From: Deltaproteobacteria bacterium
Lineage (GTDB): Bacteria; Myxococcota; SpSt-1050
Direction of reading: 5' to 3'
DNA length: 64,000 bases
NCBI GenBank assembly: GCA_026416535.1
Contig: JAOAFA010000060.1
Span: 1 to 64,000, forward strand
The notes under the pieces are model-generated. The model made no database searches. It saw nothing but the letters and a program-made list of their open reading frames with translations, and had not been told where the DNA came from. The translations under genes and the position numbers were made by a program. Positions within the stretch are counted from its first letter, which is position 1. Each line of letters begins with the position of its first letter. Below, one piece after another: positions 27,356 through 36,837 of this stretch.

Positions 27356-28897
27356 ATGAAAAGAATCGTTTTTATTTTTCTAATCACCTTTCCATTTATT
27401 TTTTCTTGTGACGACAGAGGGTTAACTAATGTAGAGACAGGGGACGGCCCAATCCAAATCACGGATGTTGGAACAGATGATATAGGAAATGCTCCGAGGT
27501 TTTCCAGACTTAAGGCAAGTGGTAAAAGGATAGTTGATACAAAGGGGAATCCTGTCCGTCTAAGAGGGTTTAATATAGGTGGATACCTATTCTTAGAGAC
27601 ATGGGTAAATCAGATAGATCACACCACCTCCTCAAGGGCATATCATTTTGCCCAAAATCACAAATACAAAGATCAGATAATTGCGGCTTTAAAAGAATCT
27701 ATACCAGAGGCAAAAAAAGGGGACCCACTCCCAAACGTCTGCATAGGCAACAGCGATGGTTGGCTTGAAAACTTTGCAACAGAACTCAAAAAACTTATTC
27801 CTGAGCCAGACGCAAATGAGTTTATAAATGAACTAAAAAAGTATCCTTCAATATGTGACGATTCTGATTATAAACTGAGAAGACTATTGGCCAAGAGGTT
27901 TGGACTCGAAACCAGAGATGAACTCATACTAAGTTTCATTAAATCTTGGATTACGGAATCGGATATCAAATGGATCTCGGAACAAGGATTTAACCTCATA
28001 AGGATCCCTATAGGGTATAGAACTCTCACGACTGATGAAGATACCGAACTACCTGAAAAACTGACTTACAATGAACCCGTCTTCAAAGCCATAGATGAGT
28101 TATTAAACTGGTGTGAAAAATACGGAGTGTATGCCATAATTGACCTTCAAGAATCTCCAGGAGGACACAATGACTACTCAGATTTCAAGGGCAAACTCTA
28201 CGAAAACGAAAAGATGCAAAAGTTAACTGTTGAGCTATGGAAATATATCTCAAGTAGATACAAAAATAGGGATATTGTTGCCATGTACTCTCTCCTGGCA
28301 GAACCGTTTGATGCACCAAGCTCTGATGCGAGAGATATTGTATACGACAAGATTGTCAAAGGCATTAGAGAAAATGGAGACGACCACTTACTTGTAATAC
28401 ACGACGGATTTAGGGGGATGGGAAGTCTGCCTATGCCTGAAAAATACAACTGGAGTAATGTAGTCTATTCAACCCACATATTTGAATTTGACGCAACATC
28501 TCTTGAGGCTTATAAAATGATCATAGGCCTTTACGATAAAGTTTATACAGAGGCTCAAAGAAGGTATAATGTCCCATTTTTTATAGGCAGCTTCTCTGTT
28601 ATTAAAGATGTTGAGTGGGCATATGCTGCCCTCTCAGAACTTTTAAACTGGTATGAAAAGAAACAATACCATTGGTCGCTATGGACGTATAAAAGGATAG
28701 ATAGTCCTGAGGCAAAGATACTCTTTAACCACTCTTCTATGTGGGGCGTAAGATCAGTATTAAGGTCTGAATTCAGGCGCCCTGATATATACCTTGATTC
28801 AAAAGAAGAGATAAAACAGAAATTTGAGGATTACAAGAATCTGGTATTGGAACCTAATCAAAGGATGCTGGATATCTTGAAGTCATTTCAAAAGTAA
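27356..28897 (+). CDS. GH5-like lipoprotein with altered catalytic residues
   Basis: A 513-aa lipoprotein (lipobox FSCDD) with a glycoside hydrolase family 5 barrel. GFNIGGYLFLETWVNQ opens the domain; GFNLIRIPIGYR, YGVYAIIDLQESPGGHND and WSLWTYKR match the exo-glucanase-like branch. The acid/base motif NEP reads AEP (LLAEPFDAP). The strand-7 nucleophile motif, usually GEF or GEW, reads GSF in PFFIGSF. The nucleophile Glu thus seems to be lost, so it may bind rather than cleave glycan. The ATG at 27356 has AAAGGAGG upstream and gives the signal peptide; an in-frame ATG at 27284 is rejected. First gene of the run to 34126. Confidence 0.8.
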   Translation: MKRIVFIFLITFPFIFSCDDRGLTNVETGDGPIQITDVGTDDIGNAPRFSRLKASGKRIVDTKGNPVRLRGFNIGGYLFLETWVNQIDHTTSSRAYHFAQNHKYKDQIIAALKESIPEAKKGDPLPNVCIGNSDGWLENFATELKKLIPEPDANEFINELKKYPSICDDSDYKLRRLLAKRFGLETRDELILSFIKSWITESDIKWISEQGFNLIRIPIGYRTLTTDEDTELPEKLTYNEPVFKAIDELLNWCEKYGVYAIIDLQESPGGHNDYSDFKGKLYENEKMQKLTVELWKYISSRYKNRDIVAMYSLLAEPFDAPSSDARDIVYDKIVKGIRENGDDHLLVIHDGFRGMGSLPMPEKYNWSNVVYSTHIFEFDATSLEAYKMIIGLYDKVYTEAQRRYNVPFFIGSFSVIKDVEWAYAALSELLNWYEKKQYHWSLWTYKRIDSPEAKILFNHSSMWGVRSVLRSEFRRPDIYLDSKEEIKQKFEDYKNLVLEPNQRMLDILKSFQK

Positions 28898-28910
28898 AAG
28901 GGGTAAGGCA

Positions 28911-31445
28911 ATGAGAAAGATACTTATTTACACCGTCCTGTCTATTGTGATCTCTTCCTGCCTAGACTCGGAAAGGCAGCCTATAAAGAAACTCTCACGG
29001 CCTAGAGTAGACAGGACATACTTCAGAGATGCTTACAACAGGTACGTATACTTTAATGGTATTAATGTGGGTGGAACAAATAAGTTACCAGTTAGACCAA
29101 TCCCTTCAGCCGATCCGAGGGGACAACCTGTGACTTTTGTTGGAAGACCATTTCCACTTTCAGACGCAGACAAATGGTTTTCAATGTTAAGGGATCTAGG
29201 TTTCAACTCTATTCGATTAGTTATCAACTGGGAGGCAGTCGAACATGAAGGACCGGGAAAATTTGACTATGAATTCTTAAATTACATAAGAGAAATCGTA
29301 AAGAAAGCCAATGAATATAACATATACGTACTTGTGAATTTTCACGAGAATCTCTTCTCAAGAATACTATTTGTCAATTTCAATAGAAATCCCTCTTTTG
29401 GAGAGGTGGGCTCATTTGAATATATGCTTGCCTCTGTCTTCCCAGATGAAGCAGAGCTTGACAGAGGAAGGGTAAAATTTGATTCTAGAACTATGGGCGA
29501 TGGGGCACCTATGTGGGCAGTTAAGGCATGCCTACCTGAAAAAAAGTTAGACTCAAAAAAGTGGGGTGTATTTAAGCTGCTGGGGAACTTAGGTGATGCG
29601 TTTATGAGAGATCAAATCATTAATAATATTGATTCTCTCTTAGGCGGTCTAGACATATTTGGGCCTGCCCCAACACAAGAAGAAAGAGACCTATCGAAGT
29701 GGTTAAGAGATATGATATTAAAAATGCAGAACAATCTCAAAGAACCATTAATCCCATTTGATATTACGGAGACTACTGATGTATTCCCCTTTACAAATTG
29801 GTGGAATAATACCCTTTTTAGCTATGATATTAACAGATGCTATGCAGCCTTTTTTGCAGGGGATAAGGTCTTTCCTAAATACGAGTATGAATACCCCGAC
29901 CTATCTGACCCAAGTGGGAAGAGGATGATTAAGATGAATGTAAAAGACTATCTACAGACAGGTTACATAAACTCGTGGATAAAAGTAGTCGAGGCAGTAA
30001 AAGACCTCCCAAATATAATCGGATATGACCTTATCAATGAACCCCCCGGTGGTTTTCTAATGCTCACACTTATGTCTGCATACTTCTCTTCAGAGTTTAA
30101 TCCCCAGTCAGTAAAAGAATTCCTCTCTAACATGGTGGGTGAGGAGAAGGCTGAGGCGCTGTACCGCCTTATCTTCCTTCTAAATATTCTACCTCTGTTC
30201 CCAACAGATTCTTACTTTGAGGATAGATATGCCAATGCCCACAAGTCTGATATCTACAAATACGCCAATGAACACCAATCAGAATATCAGAACTGGTTAT
30301 CCCAAAATGAGGAAAAATATAAAGACAAAACAAAGGATATGACAGAAGATGAGAAGACATCTTTTTTGGAAACAAGATTTTACATTGATACACACAAAGA
30401 GGAGATTGAAAGAGAGAAGGATGAATACAAGAAGATGCTCAGAAAACAATATTCTGCAGACGACATAGACATGTTTGCTGTACTAGATCTCAACGTGAAT
30501 TTCGTCATCTACCTGGTAGACCTATATAGAAAGATAGGCACAGCCATTCAAAAGGTGGATCCTGATGCCATTATATGGCTTGAAGAGGGCGGTGGGGCAT
30601 TAGATTCACTACTAGGAGAAACCATTGGTACAGTAAACCTCTATAAACCAGAGGAGCTTAAGCAGGTAGTATTTACCCCTCATTGGTATCCTGATATATA
30701 TCCATTCTTAGGGATAAATTCACCGCCAAGGGAATTCACTGTCGAGGAGTGGCGCGTTCAAGATTTTACTCCTTACATAAAAGAAAAAGTAGAGGCTGTA
30801 AAAAGCACATTTGGATTAATGCCTACGGTCTTTGGGGAGTTTGGAACCTATTTTAACTACAACGGTATAGAAAACTCTAAAAACTCGAACTACAGAATCT
30901 CAGCGGAGATACTTGATAACTATTATGAGGCATTCGAATCACTCTTCATAGGGCGGATGCTATGGTGTTTCTCAGCGGACAACACTTACGAGAAAGGAGA
31001 TCTGTGGAACTATGAGGATTTTTCAATAATAGACCCCAATGGGAGGCCCAGGGCAGAGTTGGCTTTCTCAAGACCATATCCCAAATTCCTATCGGGTAAA
31101 CCTCTCAAAATGCACTTCTACTCTGATTACCACTATTACGACTCCTCAAAAGGGATACCCGACCCTTGGCGTGAGTTTTATATGGCTATGGAGAGCAAAG
31201 AGTCAGATATGCCAACTGAGATATTCATACCTTCAGTCCAATACAAAGATGGATTTTATATATGGCTGTCTGATGGATGGGGTATGTTTGACAAAGAAAG
31301 CTCTACCTTCTTCTGGTATCCCACAGCTGACGAGCCAGGTATAAAACATGAAATCACAATAAGACCCCTTCAGGAGAAGAGGGAATATGTAGACTGGACG
31401 TACTTTTATAAAGATGGCAAACTAATGGTAGGAAAAAGAAACTAA
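28911..31445 (+). CDS. GH5 endoglycoceramidase-like lipoprotein
   Basis: An 844-aa lipoprotein (lipobox SSCLD). The barrel starts with FNGINVGGTNK; WFSMLRDLGFNSIRLVINWE, VLVNFHENLFS and GDGAPMWA resemble endoglycosylceramidases. The acid/base is intact in DLINEPPGG and the nucleophile in TVFGEFGTY. A long charged helical insertion (about residues 410-530) sits inside the barrel, and a beta-rich C-terminal domain of about 110 residues ends the protein. It would cleave a glycan or glycolipid outside the cytoplasm; the substrate is inferred from family only. It lies 13 bp after the catalytically altered GH5 protein. Confidence 0.85.
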   Translation: MRKILIYTVLSIVISSCLDSERQPIKKLSRPRVDRTYFRDAYNRYVYFNGINVGGTNKLPVRPIPSADPRGQPVTFVGRPFPLSDADKWFSMLRDLGFNSIRLVINWEAVEHEGPGKFDYEFLNYIREIVKKANEYNIYVLVNFHENLFSRILFVNFNRNPSFGEVGSFEYMLASVFPDEAELDRGRVKFDSRTMGDGAPMWAVKACLPEKKLDSKKWGVFKLLGNLGDAFMRDQIINNIDSLLGGLDIFGPAPTQEERDLSKWLRDMILKMQNNLKEPLIPFDITETTDVFPFTNWWNNTLFSYDINRCYAAFFAGDKVFPKYEYEYPDLSDPSGKRMIKMNVKDYLQTGYINSWIKVVEAVKDLPNIIGYDLINEPPGGFLMLTLMSAYFSSEFNPQSVKEFLSNMVGEEKAEALYRLIFLLNILPLFPTDSYFEDRYANAHKSDIYKYANEHQSEYQNWLSQNEEKYKDKTKDMTEDEKTSFLETRFYIDTHKEEIEREKDEYKKMLRKQYSADDIDMFAVLDLNVNFVIYLVDLYRKIGTAIQKVDPDAIIWLEEGGGALDSLLGETIGTVNLYKPEELKQVVFTPHWYPDIYPFLGINSPPREFTVEEWRVQDFTPYIKEKVEAVKSTFGLMPTVFGEFGTYFNYNGIENSKNSNYRISAEILDNYYEAFESLFIGRMLWCFSADNTYEKGDLWNYEDFSIIDPNGRPRAELAFSRPYPKFLSGKPLKMHFYSDYHYYDSSKGIPDPWREFYMAMESKESDMPTEIFIPSVQYKDGFYIWLSDGWGMFDKESSTFFWYPTADEPGIKHEITIRPLQEKREYVDWTYFYKDGKLMVGKRN

Positions 31446-31463
31446 GTACCAAGGAGAATTATC

Positions 31464-32822
31464 ATGAGGAAAACAACGACCTTATTTCTGCTTATATTTA
31501 TGGTTAGAGCCGCGCTTGCCGATGATGATACACACAACAAAAAGGTATCTTTGAGCGCGGAGCTACTAAATATGCTTGCCTTGAGAAACGATACAGATTT
31601 TGACAGGACAGAACCTTTTTATAACAAATATGGCCAGGAGATGGGATTTTTAGGCACATTTTTAAAACCGATGCTAACTCTCCATGCCAACGACTATATA
31701 AAACTCTACTGGGAGGCAGAGATAGGACTTGATCTATGGAGCAGAAGTAATCCAGAAATCAGCCTAAATGATAGGAACTCTTCAAATGCATTAGGTATAA
31801 AACAGAGGGAGATTTATGGTGAGGTCAATTCAAATGGTCTGGTTCTAAAAGCAGGTTTTCAGAGGGTAGTTGATATATCCACGCTATTTATTAATCACTG
31901 GATTGGCGCCCTCAGACTCGGTTATCAAGAAGAGGAGTATGGAATTTACTTGTTGGGAGGTCAGTTCCCTGATCAGACATATAAAGGTTGGGATCTTACA
32001 TCCTCAAGTTTTATGACTGATGTATTTGTTATCGGTTTAGACGGATACTACAATTTATTAGAGGAGCTCAAGCTTAAGACCGGGATATATTTTGTAGATG
32101 ATTTACACCTGATTGACAGGAGAAGACAAATAACCGCACTGGAGGGAGGGATTGGATACAAGATAGATGATTTAGAAATCTCTTTATCATCTGCTTATCT
32201 GCGCGGATATAGACAAAAAGGTGGTGTCGACCTAAAAAATACGGGCATATCAGCATATAGTTTTATTGCAAATCTTGCATATATATATGAAAACACATTA
32301 AAAGTAGAGGGAGTCTTCTCTTATATGTCCGCTGACGATAAATACGAAGGCAATGATTCAGGGGCGTTTTTATTCGGTTCTCGACGGATAGGCCCATCAG
32401 TTATATTAAGCGAAAACGATACCAGACCTATTGGGGACAATATAGACAAGAAAATAGGGGCACCTGATGGGGTGTTTTATGAGATGAAGGCAGGACTAAT
32501 AGGTCTAGATATAGGGGTTTACTACATTAATAATAACTGGCTCAGAATTGGCCCGATATCATGTATATTAATGACGGCAAACGAGGATAACTCACTTGGT
32601 TCTTCGTTTGTGGCATGGGAAAATAATATTATCGCCGAGGCACTCTTCTTTGATTCCAAGCTCTCTACTCAAATACTAATGGGGGTTCTAATACCTGGAA
32701 AAGCCGGTGCAGCAGCCATCAACTCCATAAATAAAACAGATTACAAAGACACAAAAGGCAATGAGGTCTCTGTTACAGAGCCCATATACTACCTCCAAAC
32801 AGGAATAACAATACGATACTAA
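31464..32822 (+). CDS. Predicted outer-membrane beta-barrel protein
   Basis: A 452-aa protein with a signal peptide ending RAALADDD and many alternating amphipathic strands rich in Tyr, Gly and Asp turns. It closes with the aromatic strand YYLQTGITIRY, as expected for an outer-membrane barrel. No named family is recognised; the size suits a 14-18-stranded porin-like barrel. It lies 18 bp after the endoglycoceramidase-like gene with AAGGAG upstream, so it may transport or anchor products of the GH5-type lipoproteins. Confidence 0.7.
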   Translation: MRKTTTLFLLIFMVRAALADDDTHNKKVSLSAELLNMLALRNDTDFDRTEPFYNKYGQEMGFLGTFLKPMLTLHANDYIKLYWEAEIGLDLWSRSNPEISLNDRNSSNALGIKQREIYGEVNSNGLVLKAGFQRVVDISTLFINHWIGALRLGYQEEEYGIYLLGGQFPDQTYKGWDLTSSSFMTDVFVIGLDGYYNLLEELKLKTGIYFVDDLHLIDRRRQITALEGGIGYKIDDLEISLSSAYLRGYRQKGGVDLKNTGISAYSFIANLAYIYENTLKVEGVFSYMSADDKYEGNDSGAFLFGSRRIGPSVILSENDTRPIGDNIDKKIGAPDGVFYEMKAGLIGLDIGVYYINNNWLRIGPISCILMTANEDNSLGSSFVAWENNIIAEALFFDSKLSTQILMGVLIPGKAGAAAINSINKTDYKDTKGNEVSVTEPIYYLQTGITIRY

Positions 32823-32890
32823 ACTATACTCACTCATGACTTGAAAAATCCCACTTTATCTGTTAGTATTTTTTCAACGTGAGGTGAAAT

Positions 32891-34126
32891 ATGAGATCAA
32901 TCATCTTTTTAGTAATCCTTTTTAACATCTTTTCTACCCTAATGGCTTACGCCCAGAATCCTCCAAATATTTCCCAGCTCCAACCTCCACAACCTCCAAA
33001 TATTGATGCGATTATTGCCAACGGTCTGTCTGAACTCTCTATTGGCAGAACAGATAAGGCTGTGGAAATGCTCTCTGAGGCAAAAAGGATGATGCCAAAC
33101 TATCCCAAGGTATCTATAATGCACGGATTTGCATTATTCATGCTTGGCAATTTTGAAGAGGCATCAACAAATATGGTTGAAGGATTAACACACCTCGTTG
33201 ATGTAGAAAAGGAGATGGAGGAGATTAAAAATTACCTAAAGGACTATAAGCTCCTTGCCCAGAGGGTTGACGGTTTAGGTAGGCTCATAACAAATAAACC
33301 CGATTTGGCAAGTCTTAGGATACTTTATGCCTTTATATATAAGTTCGCAGGATACAGAGAATATTCTCACAAAGTGCTAAATTCAATTAGACCAGATCAG
33401 CCGGAATCTAAGGCAGCCAAGACGTTGCTCAATACGCTATTTTTAGTAAAACCCTGGGTAGATTTACCACCTCCAGCTTTCACAAAGGAGATCTATTACT
33501 CTAGAGAACTACCCCCGCCACCAAAGACCATTCCATTAAAACCACTTATGCCACCACCAAGAGTCTTTTCGGTTGCGTTTGGACTCGGTGGACACGGATT
33601 GACAGGACAGATTCGTGACTCAAGAAACAATTCAAAAGACCTACTCTATAACAGTTTACAAGGGGACATATCTGCCTTCTTTGAATTCTCATTTCTATTT
33701 TCTCAATTTGAGCTCTCATTCAACTTTTGGGGAGGAGGAATATACGGTTATTTATATGATAATCAGAAGCAGACTTTTGGATTGTATGGAGCAGGAATGG
33801 GATTCGTATATCACCTCATAAAGGAATCCTTATTCAAAGGAGGATTTGACCCATCCATTAAGATAGGATATAATGCATACTGGATGGAGAGGGATACATA
33901 TATTGACAACACATATTATATAGGGTCTGAGGAAGTTGCCTATGGGCATGGACCGGATGTGAGCCTAAGACTTGAGTATTTGTTTAGAGGTTTTCCCATG
34001 GATGTATCCGTTGGAATTGAGTCAGTGTTTAAGGTCTTACTACTAAATGAGCAGACTACAGGAATACTAAGGCCACTTGATGGTGGCTCTTACAATATCT
34101 TAGCAAGGGCTAGTCTTAGATTCTGA
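32891..34126 (+). CDS. TPR plus outer-membrane barrel protein
   Basis: A 411-aa exported protein with a signal peptide ending AYAQN and a Pro-rich linker. A tetratricopeptide-like helical region (about 40-180) includes ELSIGRTDKAVEMLSEAK and HGFALFMLGNFEEAS. A second Pro-rich stretch (PPPPKTIPLKPLMPPP) precedes a C-terminal barrel-like part of about 190 residues that ends LARASLRF with the terminal Phe typical of outer-membrane proteins. The TPR part would lie in the periplasm. It shares the operon with the preceding barrel. Its TGA is followed in the same frame by hflX coding sequence. Confidence 0.7.
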   Translation: MRSIIFLVILFNIFSTLMAYAQNPPNISQLQPPQPPNIDAIIANGLSELSIGRTDKAVEMLSEAKRMMPNYPKVSIMHGFALFMLGNFEEASTNMVEGLTHLVDVEKEMEEIKNYLKDYKLLAQRVDGLGRLITNKPDLASLRILYAFIYKFAGYREYSHKVLNSIRPDQPESKAAKTLLNTLFLVKPWVDLPPPAFTKEIYYSRELPPPPKTIPLKPLMPPPRVFSVAFGLGGHGLTGQIRDSRNNSKDLLYNSLQGDISAFFEFSFLFSQFELSFNFWGGGIYGYLYDNQKQTFGLYGAGMGFVYHLIKESLFKGGFDPSIKIGYNAYWMERDTYIDNTYYIGSEEVAYGHGPDVSLRLEYLFRGFPMDVSVGIESVFKVLLLNEQTTGILRPLDGGSYNILARASLRF

Positions 34127-34252
34127 GGTAGGGATATCGCAAGACTCAAAGATATATCTATCCTAAAACCTTCACACCGCAAAGAGATAGAGCGACTTTT
34201 TAAAAGGCGAATAAATAGGGACGAATTCATAAACAGACAGCTAGCAGATGAA

Positions 34253-35728
34253 TTGCGAGACATCTCACTCAAAACAAATAGAGAGATCGCCATACTTCTT
34301 TCACGAGATGGTAGAGTCATAGACATATTCATAGGGAAAAGAAAAGAGGATTGGATCTCAAATCTACCACCAGATTTAGCTCCTCTTAAAAGTTTTTATT
34401 CAAAAAGGAGAATCATAAGGACCTCTTTCTTTGAAAATATCTCTGAAAAGGATATACTCCTATTAAAAAAGCTCAGACTTGATTGCCTCGTCGTAATAAC
34501 AGTTGGAGAAAGATCCAACAAGACCATAGCTATCGTTAGAACACCACCAACCTCAAATGAGCCAATTAGATTTATTGAGATTGACAGGAATAATCCAAAT
34601 AGCAATTTCAGTAGTATGATCGAGTCTTTTGAGGAAGAAGTAGAAAGATATAAAAGTCAGACATCACCCTCCTATGGTGAAACAAAAGCTATTGTTGTGG
34701 GTTGTGGGATAGAATCAGACACTGATATAAAGTTCTACATGGATGAACTAATCAGCCTGCTTGGGACACTTAACATAGGCGTGATAAAATCTATTTGGCA
34801 AAAGAGACTGCCTGACTCAGCATATATAATAGGTAAGGGGAAACTATCAGAAATTAAAGAACTCTGCGAGATCTATGATTGCGATAGGATTGTCTTCTTT
34901 AATACACTCTCTCCATTGCAGAAGAGGAACATTGAAGATGAAACAGGGCTCTTAATACTAGACAGAAATCAAATCATACTCGACATATTTGCTAAGAGGG
35001 CCAAATCGAACGAGGGTAAAATTCAGGTAGAGCTTGCATACCTTAAATATCAACTCCCAAGGTTAAACGAAAAAGATGCTGGACTCTCAAGACTTGTAGG
35101 TGGTTTCAAAACAAAGGGTCCCGGGGAAACGAAGTTAGAAGTTATGAGAAGAAGAATTAAAGAAAAGATATCTTTATTAAATCACAGGATTGAGGATTTA
35201 AAGAGAAGGAGAGATTTCTTGAGAGAGAAGAGAAAGATATCAGGCATACCAAGAATAGCCATAGTAGGGTATACTAATGCTGGGAAATCCACCCTTCTAA
35301 ATTATATAACTAAGAGCAATGTATATGTAGAAGATAAACTTTTTGCCACATTAGATCCAACCACGAGGAGATATACCTTCCCCGACGGATTTGTTGTCTT
35401 ATTCTCTGACACAGTAGGTTTCATTAAAAATCTACCCGAAGAACTAAAAAGTGCATTTATGGCAACATTTGAAGAGATCGGTTATGCTGATCTCATACTA
35501 AATGTTGTGGATGCCTCAAGCGAAGATGTGCATAATCACATTGAGGCTACTGAGGAGATTTTAACAGAACTTGGATTTGACCACATCCCAAGACTTCTCA
35601 TCTTTAACAAGATCGATAAGCTAAACGAAAGTATTAGGATAAAACGTTCCGACGGGATATTCATCTCCGCACTTACAGGAGAGGGTATAGACATACTTTT
35701 AAACAAAGTAAGAGAACTTGTAATTTGA
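34253..35728 (+). CDS. hflX: GTPase HflX
   Basis: Ribosome-associated GTPase that can rescue or split stressed ribosomes. The HflX N-terminal domain has IIGKGKLSEIKEL and coiled coil up to about 330; RLVGGFKTKGPGETKLE is the family glycine-rich motif. The G domain has G1 GYTNAGKST, G3 DTVGFIKNLP and G4 NKIDK. TTG 34253 is the first canonical start, but homologous coding sequence (LKPSHRKEIERLFKRRI) continues upstream in frame to 34127 without any ATG, GTG or TTG. An ATC at 34136 lies 7 nt after GAGG and may be the real, non-canonical start, adding 39 residues. Confidence 0.93.
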   Translation: MRDISLKTNREIAILLSRDGRVIDIFIGKRKEDWISNLPPDLAPLKSFYSKRRIIRTSFFENISEKDILLLKKLRLDCLVVITVGERSNKTIAIVRTPPTSNEPIRFIEIDRNNPNSNFSSMIESFEEEVERYKSQTSPSYGETKAIVVGCGIESDTDIKFYMDELISLLGTLNIGVIKSIWQKRLPDSAYIIGKGKLSEIKELCEIYDCDRIVFFNTLSPLQKRNIEDETGLLILDRNQIILDIFAKRAKSNEGKIQVELAYLKYQLPRLNEKDAGLSRLVGGFKTKGPGETKLEVMRRRIKEKISLLNHRIEDLKRRRDFLREKRKISGIPRIAIVGYTNAGKSTLLNYITKSNVYVEDKLFATLDPTTRRYTFPDGFVVLFSDTVGFIKNLPEELKSAFMATFEEIGYADLILNVVDASSEDVHNHIEATEEILTELGFDHIPRLLIFNKIDKLNESIRIKRSDGIFISALTGEGIDILLNKVRELVI

Positions 35729-35788
35729 TACTAGATATATACTCCTCTACACCTCGCATATACTATAATATAAGATCAACTACATATT

Positions 35789-35810
35789 AATCCGTCCTGC
35801 AGGATTTTTA
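35789..35810 (+). terminator. Weak hairpin with T-run after hflX
   Basis: AATCC and GGATT arms around an 8-nt loop are followed by TTT. The stem is short (5 bp, with part of the T-run used in the stem), so termination here is only a suggestion. Confidence 0.25.
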
Positions 35811-35894
35811 AATTATTATATTGAAAATTACCTTTATTTTTAATAAGTATCTTCTCGCACTTGTTGGTTATTGTTTAATTTTGAGGTTCATTAT

Positions 35895-36707
35895 ATGGAG
35901 ATAATTCTAAGTCAATATTCATCCATATTGCTAGCTCTATTGGGAGGGCTCTTTACATACCTACTTACCACCATAGGAGCAAGTGGGGTATTTTTTATTA
36001 AAAGAGTCAATGAAAGGCTCCTTGATCTAATGCTGGGTCTAGCAGCGGGAATAATGATCGCCGCTAGCTTTTGGTCACTGTTATCTCCGTCTATTGAACT
36101 TTCAGAGAAATCAGGCTATGTAAAGTGGCTTCCACCTGCGATCGGATTCTTATTAGGTGCGGCATTTTTGAGAATAGTAGATATGTTTCTACCCCACCTA
36201 CACATAGGGCTTGCCGAGAGCGAGAAAGAGGGAATAAAAACAAGCTTCGAGAAGACCACACTTTTCGTGTTAGCAGTCACCATACATAACATCCCGGAGG
36301 GTCTTTCAATAGGTGTAGCCTTTGGCTCACTTACTTCTGAGGAAAGCACTGTATCAATCATGGCTGCCGTCTCTCTTACTTTAGGGATAGGAATTCAAAA
36401 CATCCCGGAAGGGCTTGCGATATCTCTACCCCTGAGGACAGAGGGGTTTTCGAGAACAAAGAGTTTCTTTTATGGACAATTATCAGGAATCGTTGAACCG
36501 ATATCCGCTTTAATAGGAGCAATGGCAGTCTCGCTGATAGAACCGATTCTCCCATATGCACTCTCTTTTGCAGCTGGAGCAATGATATATGTAGTTGTCG
36601 AGGAGCTCATCCCAGAATCACAAGTAAAAGGGAATTCAGATATCGCAACCATAGGCACCATTGTTGGGTTCACAATAATGATGATACTGGATATTGCCCT
36701 TGGATAA
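35895..36707 (+). CDS. ZIP-family metal transporter
   Basis: A 270-aa inner-membrane divalent-cation (Zn/Fe) transporter of the ZIP family with about eight helices. Metal-binding helices IV and V read HNIPEGLSIGVAFG and QNIPEGLAISLPL; the first keeps the His-Asn-x-x-Glu site, while the second has Gln in place of the leading residue. The loop after helix III has HLHIGLAESEKEG. TGAGG precedes the ATG at 35895; an in-frame TTG at 35871 is less likely. A terminator-like hairpin follows the gene. Confidence 0.9.
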   Translation: MEIILSQYSSILLALLGGLFTYLLTTIGASGVFFIKRVNERLLDLMLGLAAGIMIAASFWSLLSPSIELSEKSGYVKWLPPAIGFLLGAAFLRIVDMFLPHLHIGLAESEKEGIKTSFEKTTLFVLAVTIHNIPEGLSIGVAFGSLTSEESTVSIMAAVSLTLGIGIQNIPEGLAISLPLRTEGFSRTKSFFYGQLSGIVEPISALIGAMAVSLIEPILPYALSFAAGAMIYVVVEELIPESQVKGNSDIATIGTIVGFTIMMILDIALG

Positions 36708-36798
36708 ACTATAATTCACAATAACCAAATGTATGGGAAAATGCATACAAGTCTCCTAAATATAGGACAACCAAGAGAAGTGAATTAATAGTAGAAAA

Positions 36799-36837
36799 GT
36801 GAGACCTAATCTCACCTCTTTCATTTTATTTTTTTAC
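36799..36837 (+). terminator. Rho-independent terminator of the ZIP gene
   Basis: GTGAGA (36799-36804), loop CCTAA, TCTCAC (36810-36815), then a T-rich run that includes seven T in a row. It lies about 90 nt after the ZIP stop codon. Confidence 0.5.

Noticed and set aside
34090..34332. Fusion of the TPR-barrel protein with HflX by stop-codon readthrough as the main explanation
   Set aside because: The barrel ends with a normal terminal Phe strand and HflX is cytoplasmic, so a real fusion makes no cell-biological sense. A non-canonical start is simpler.
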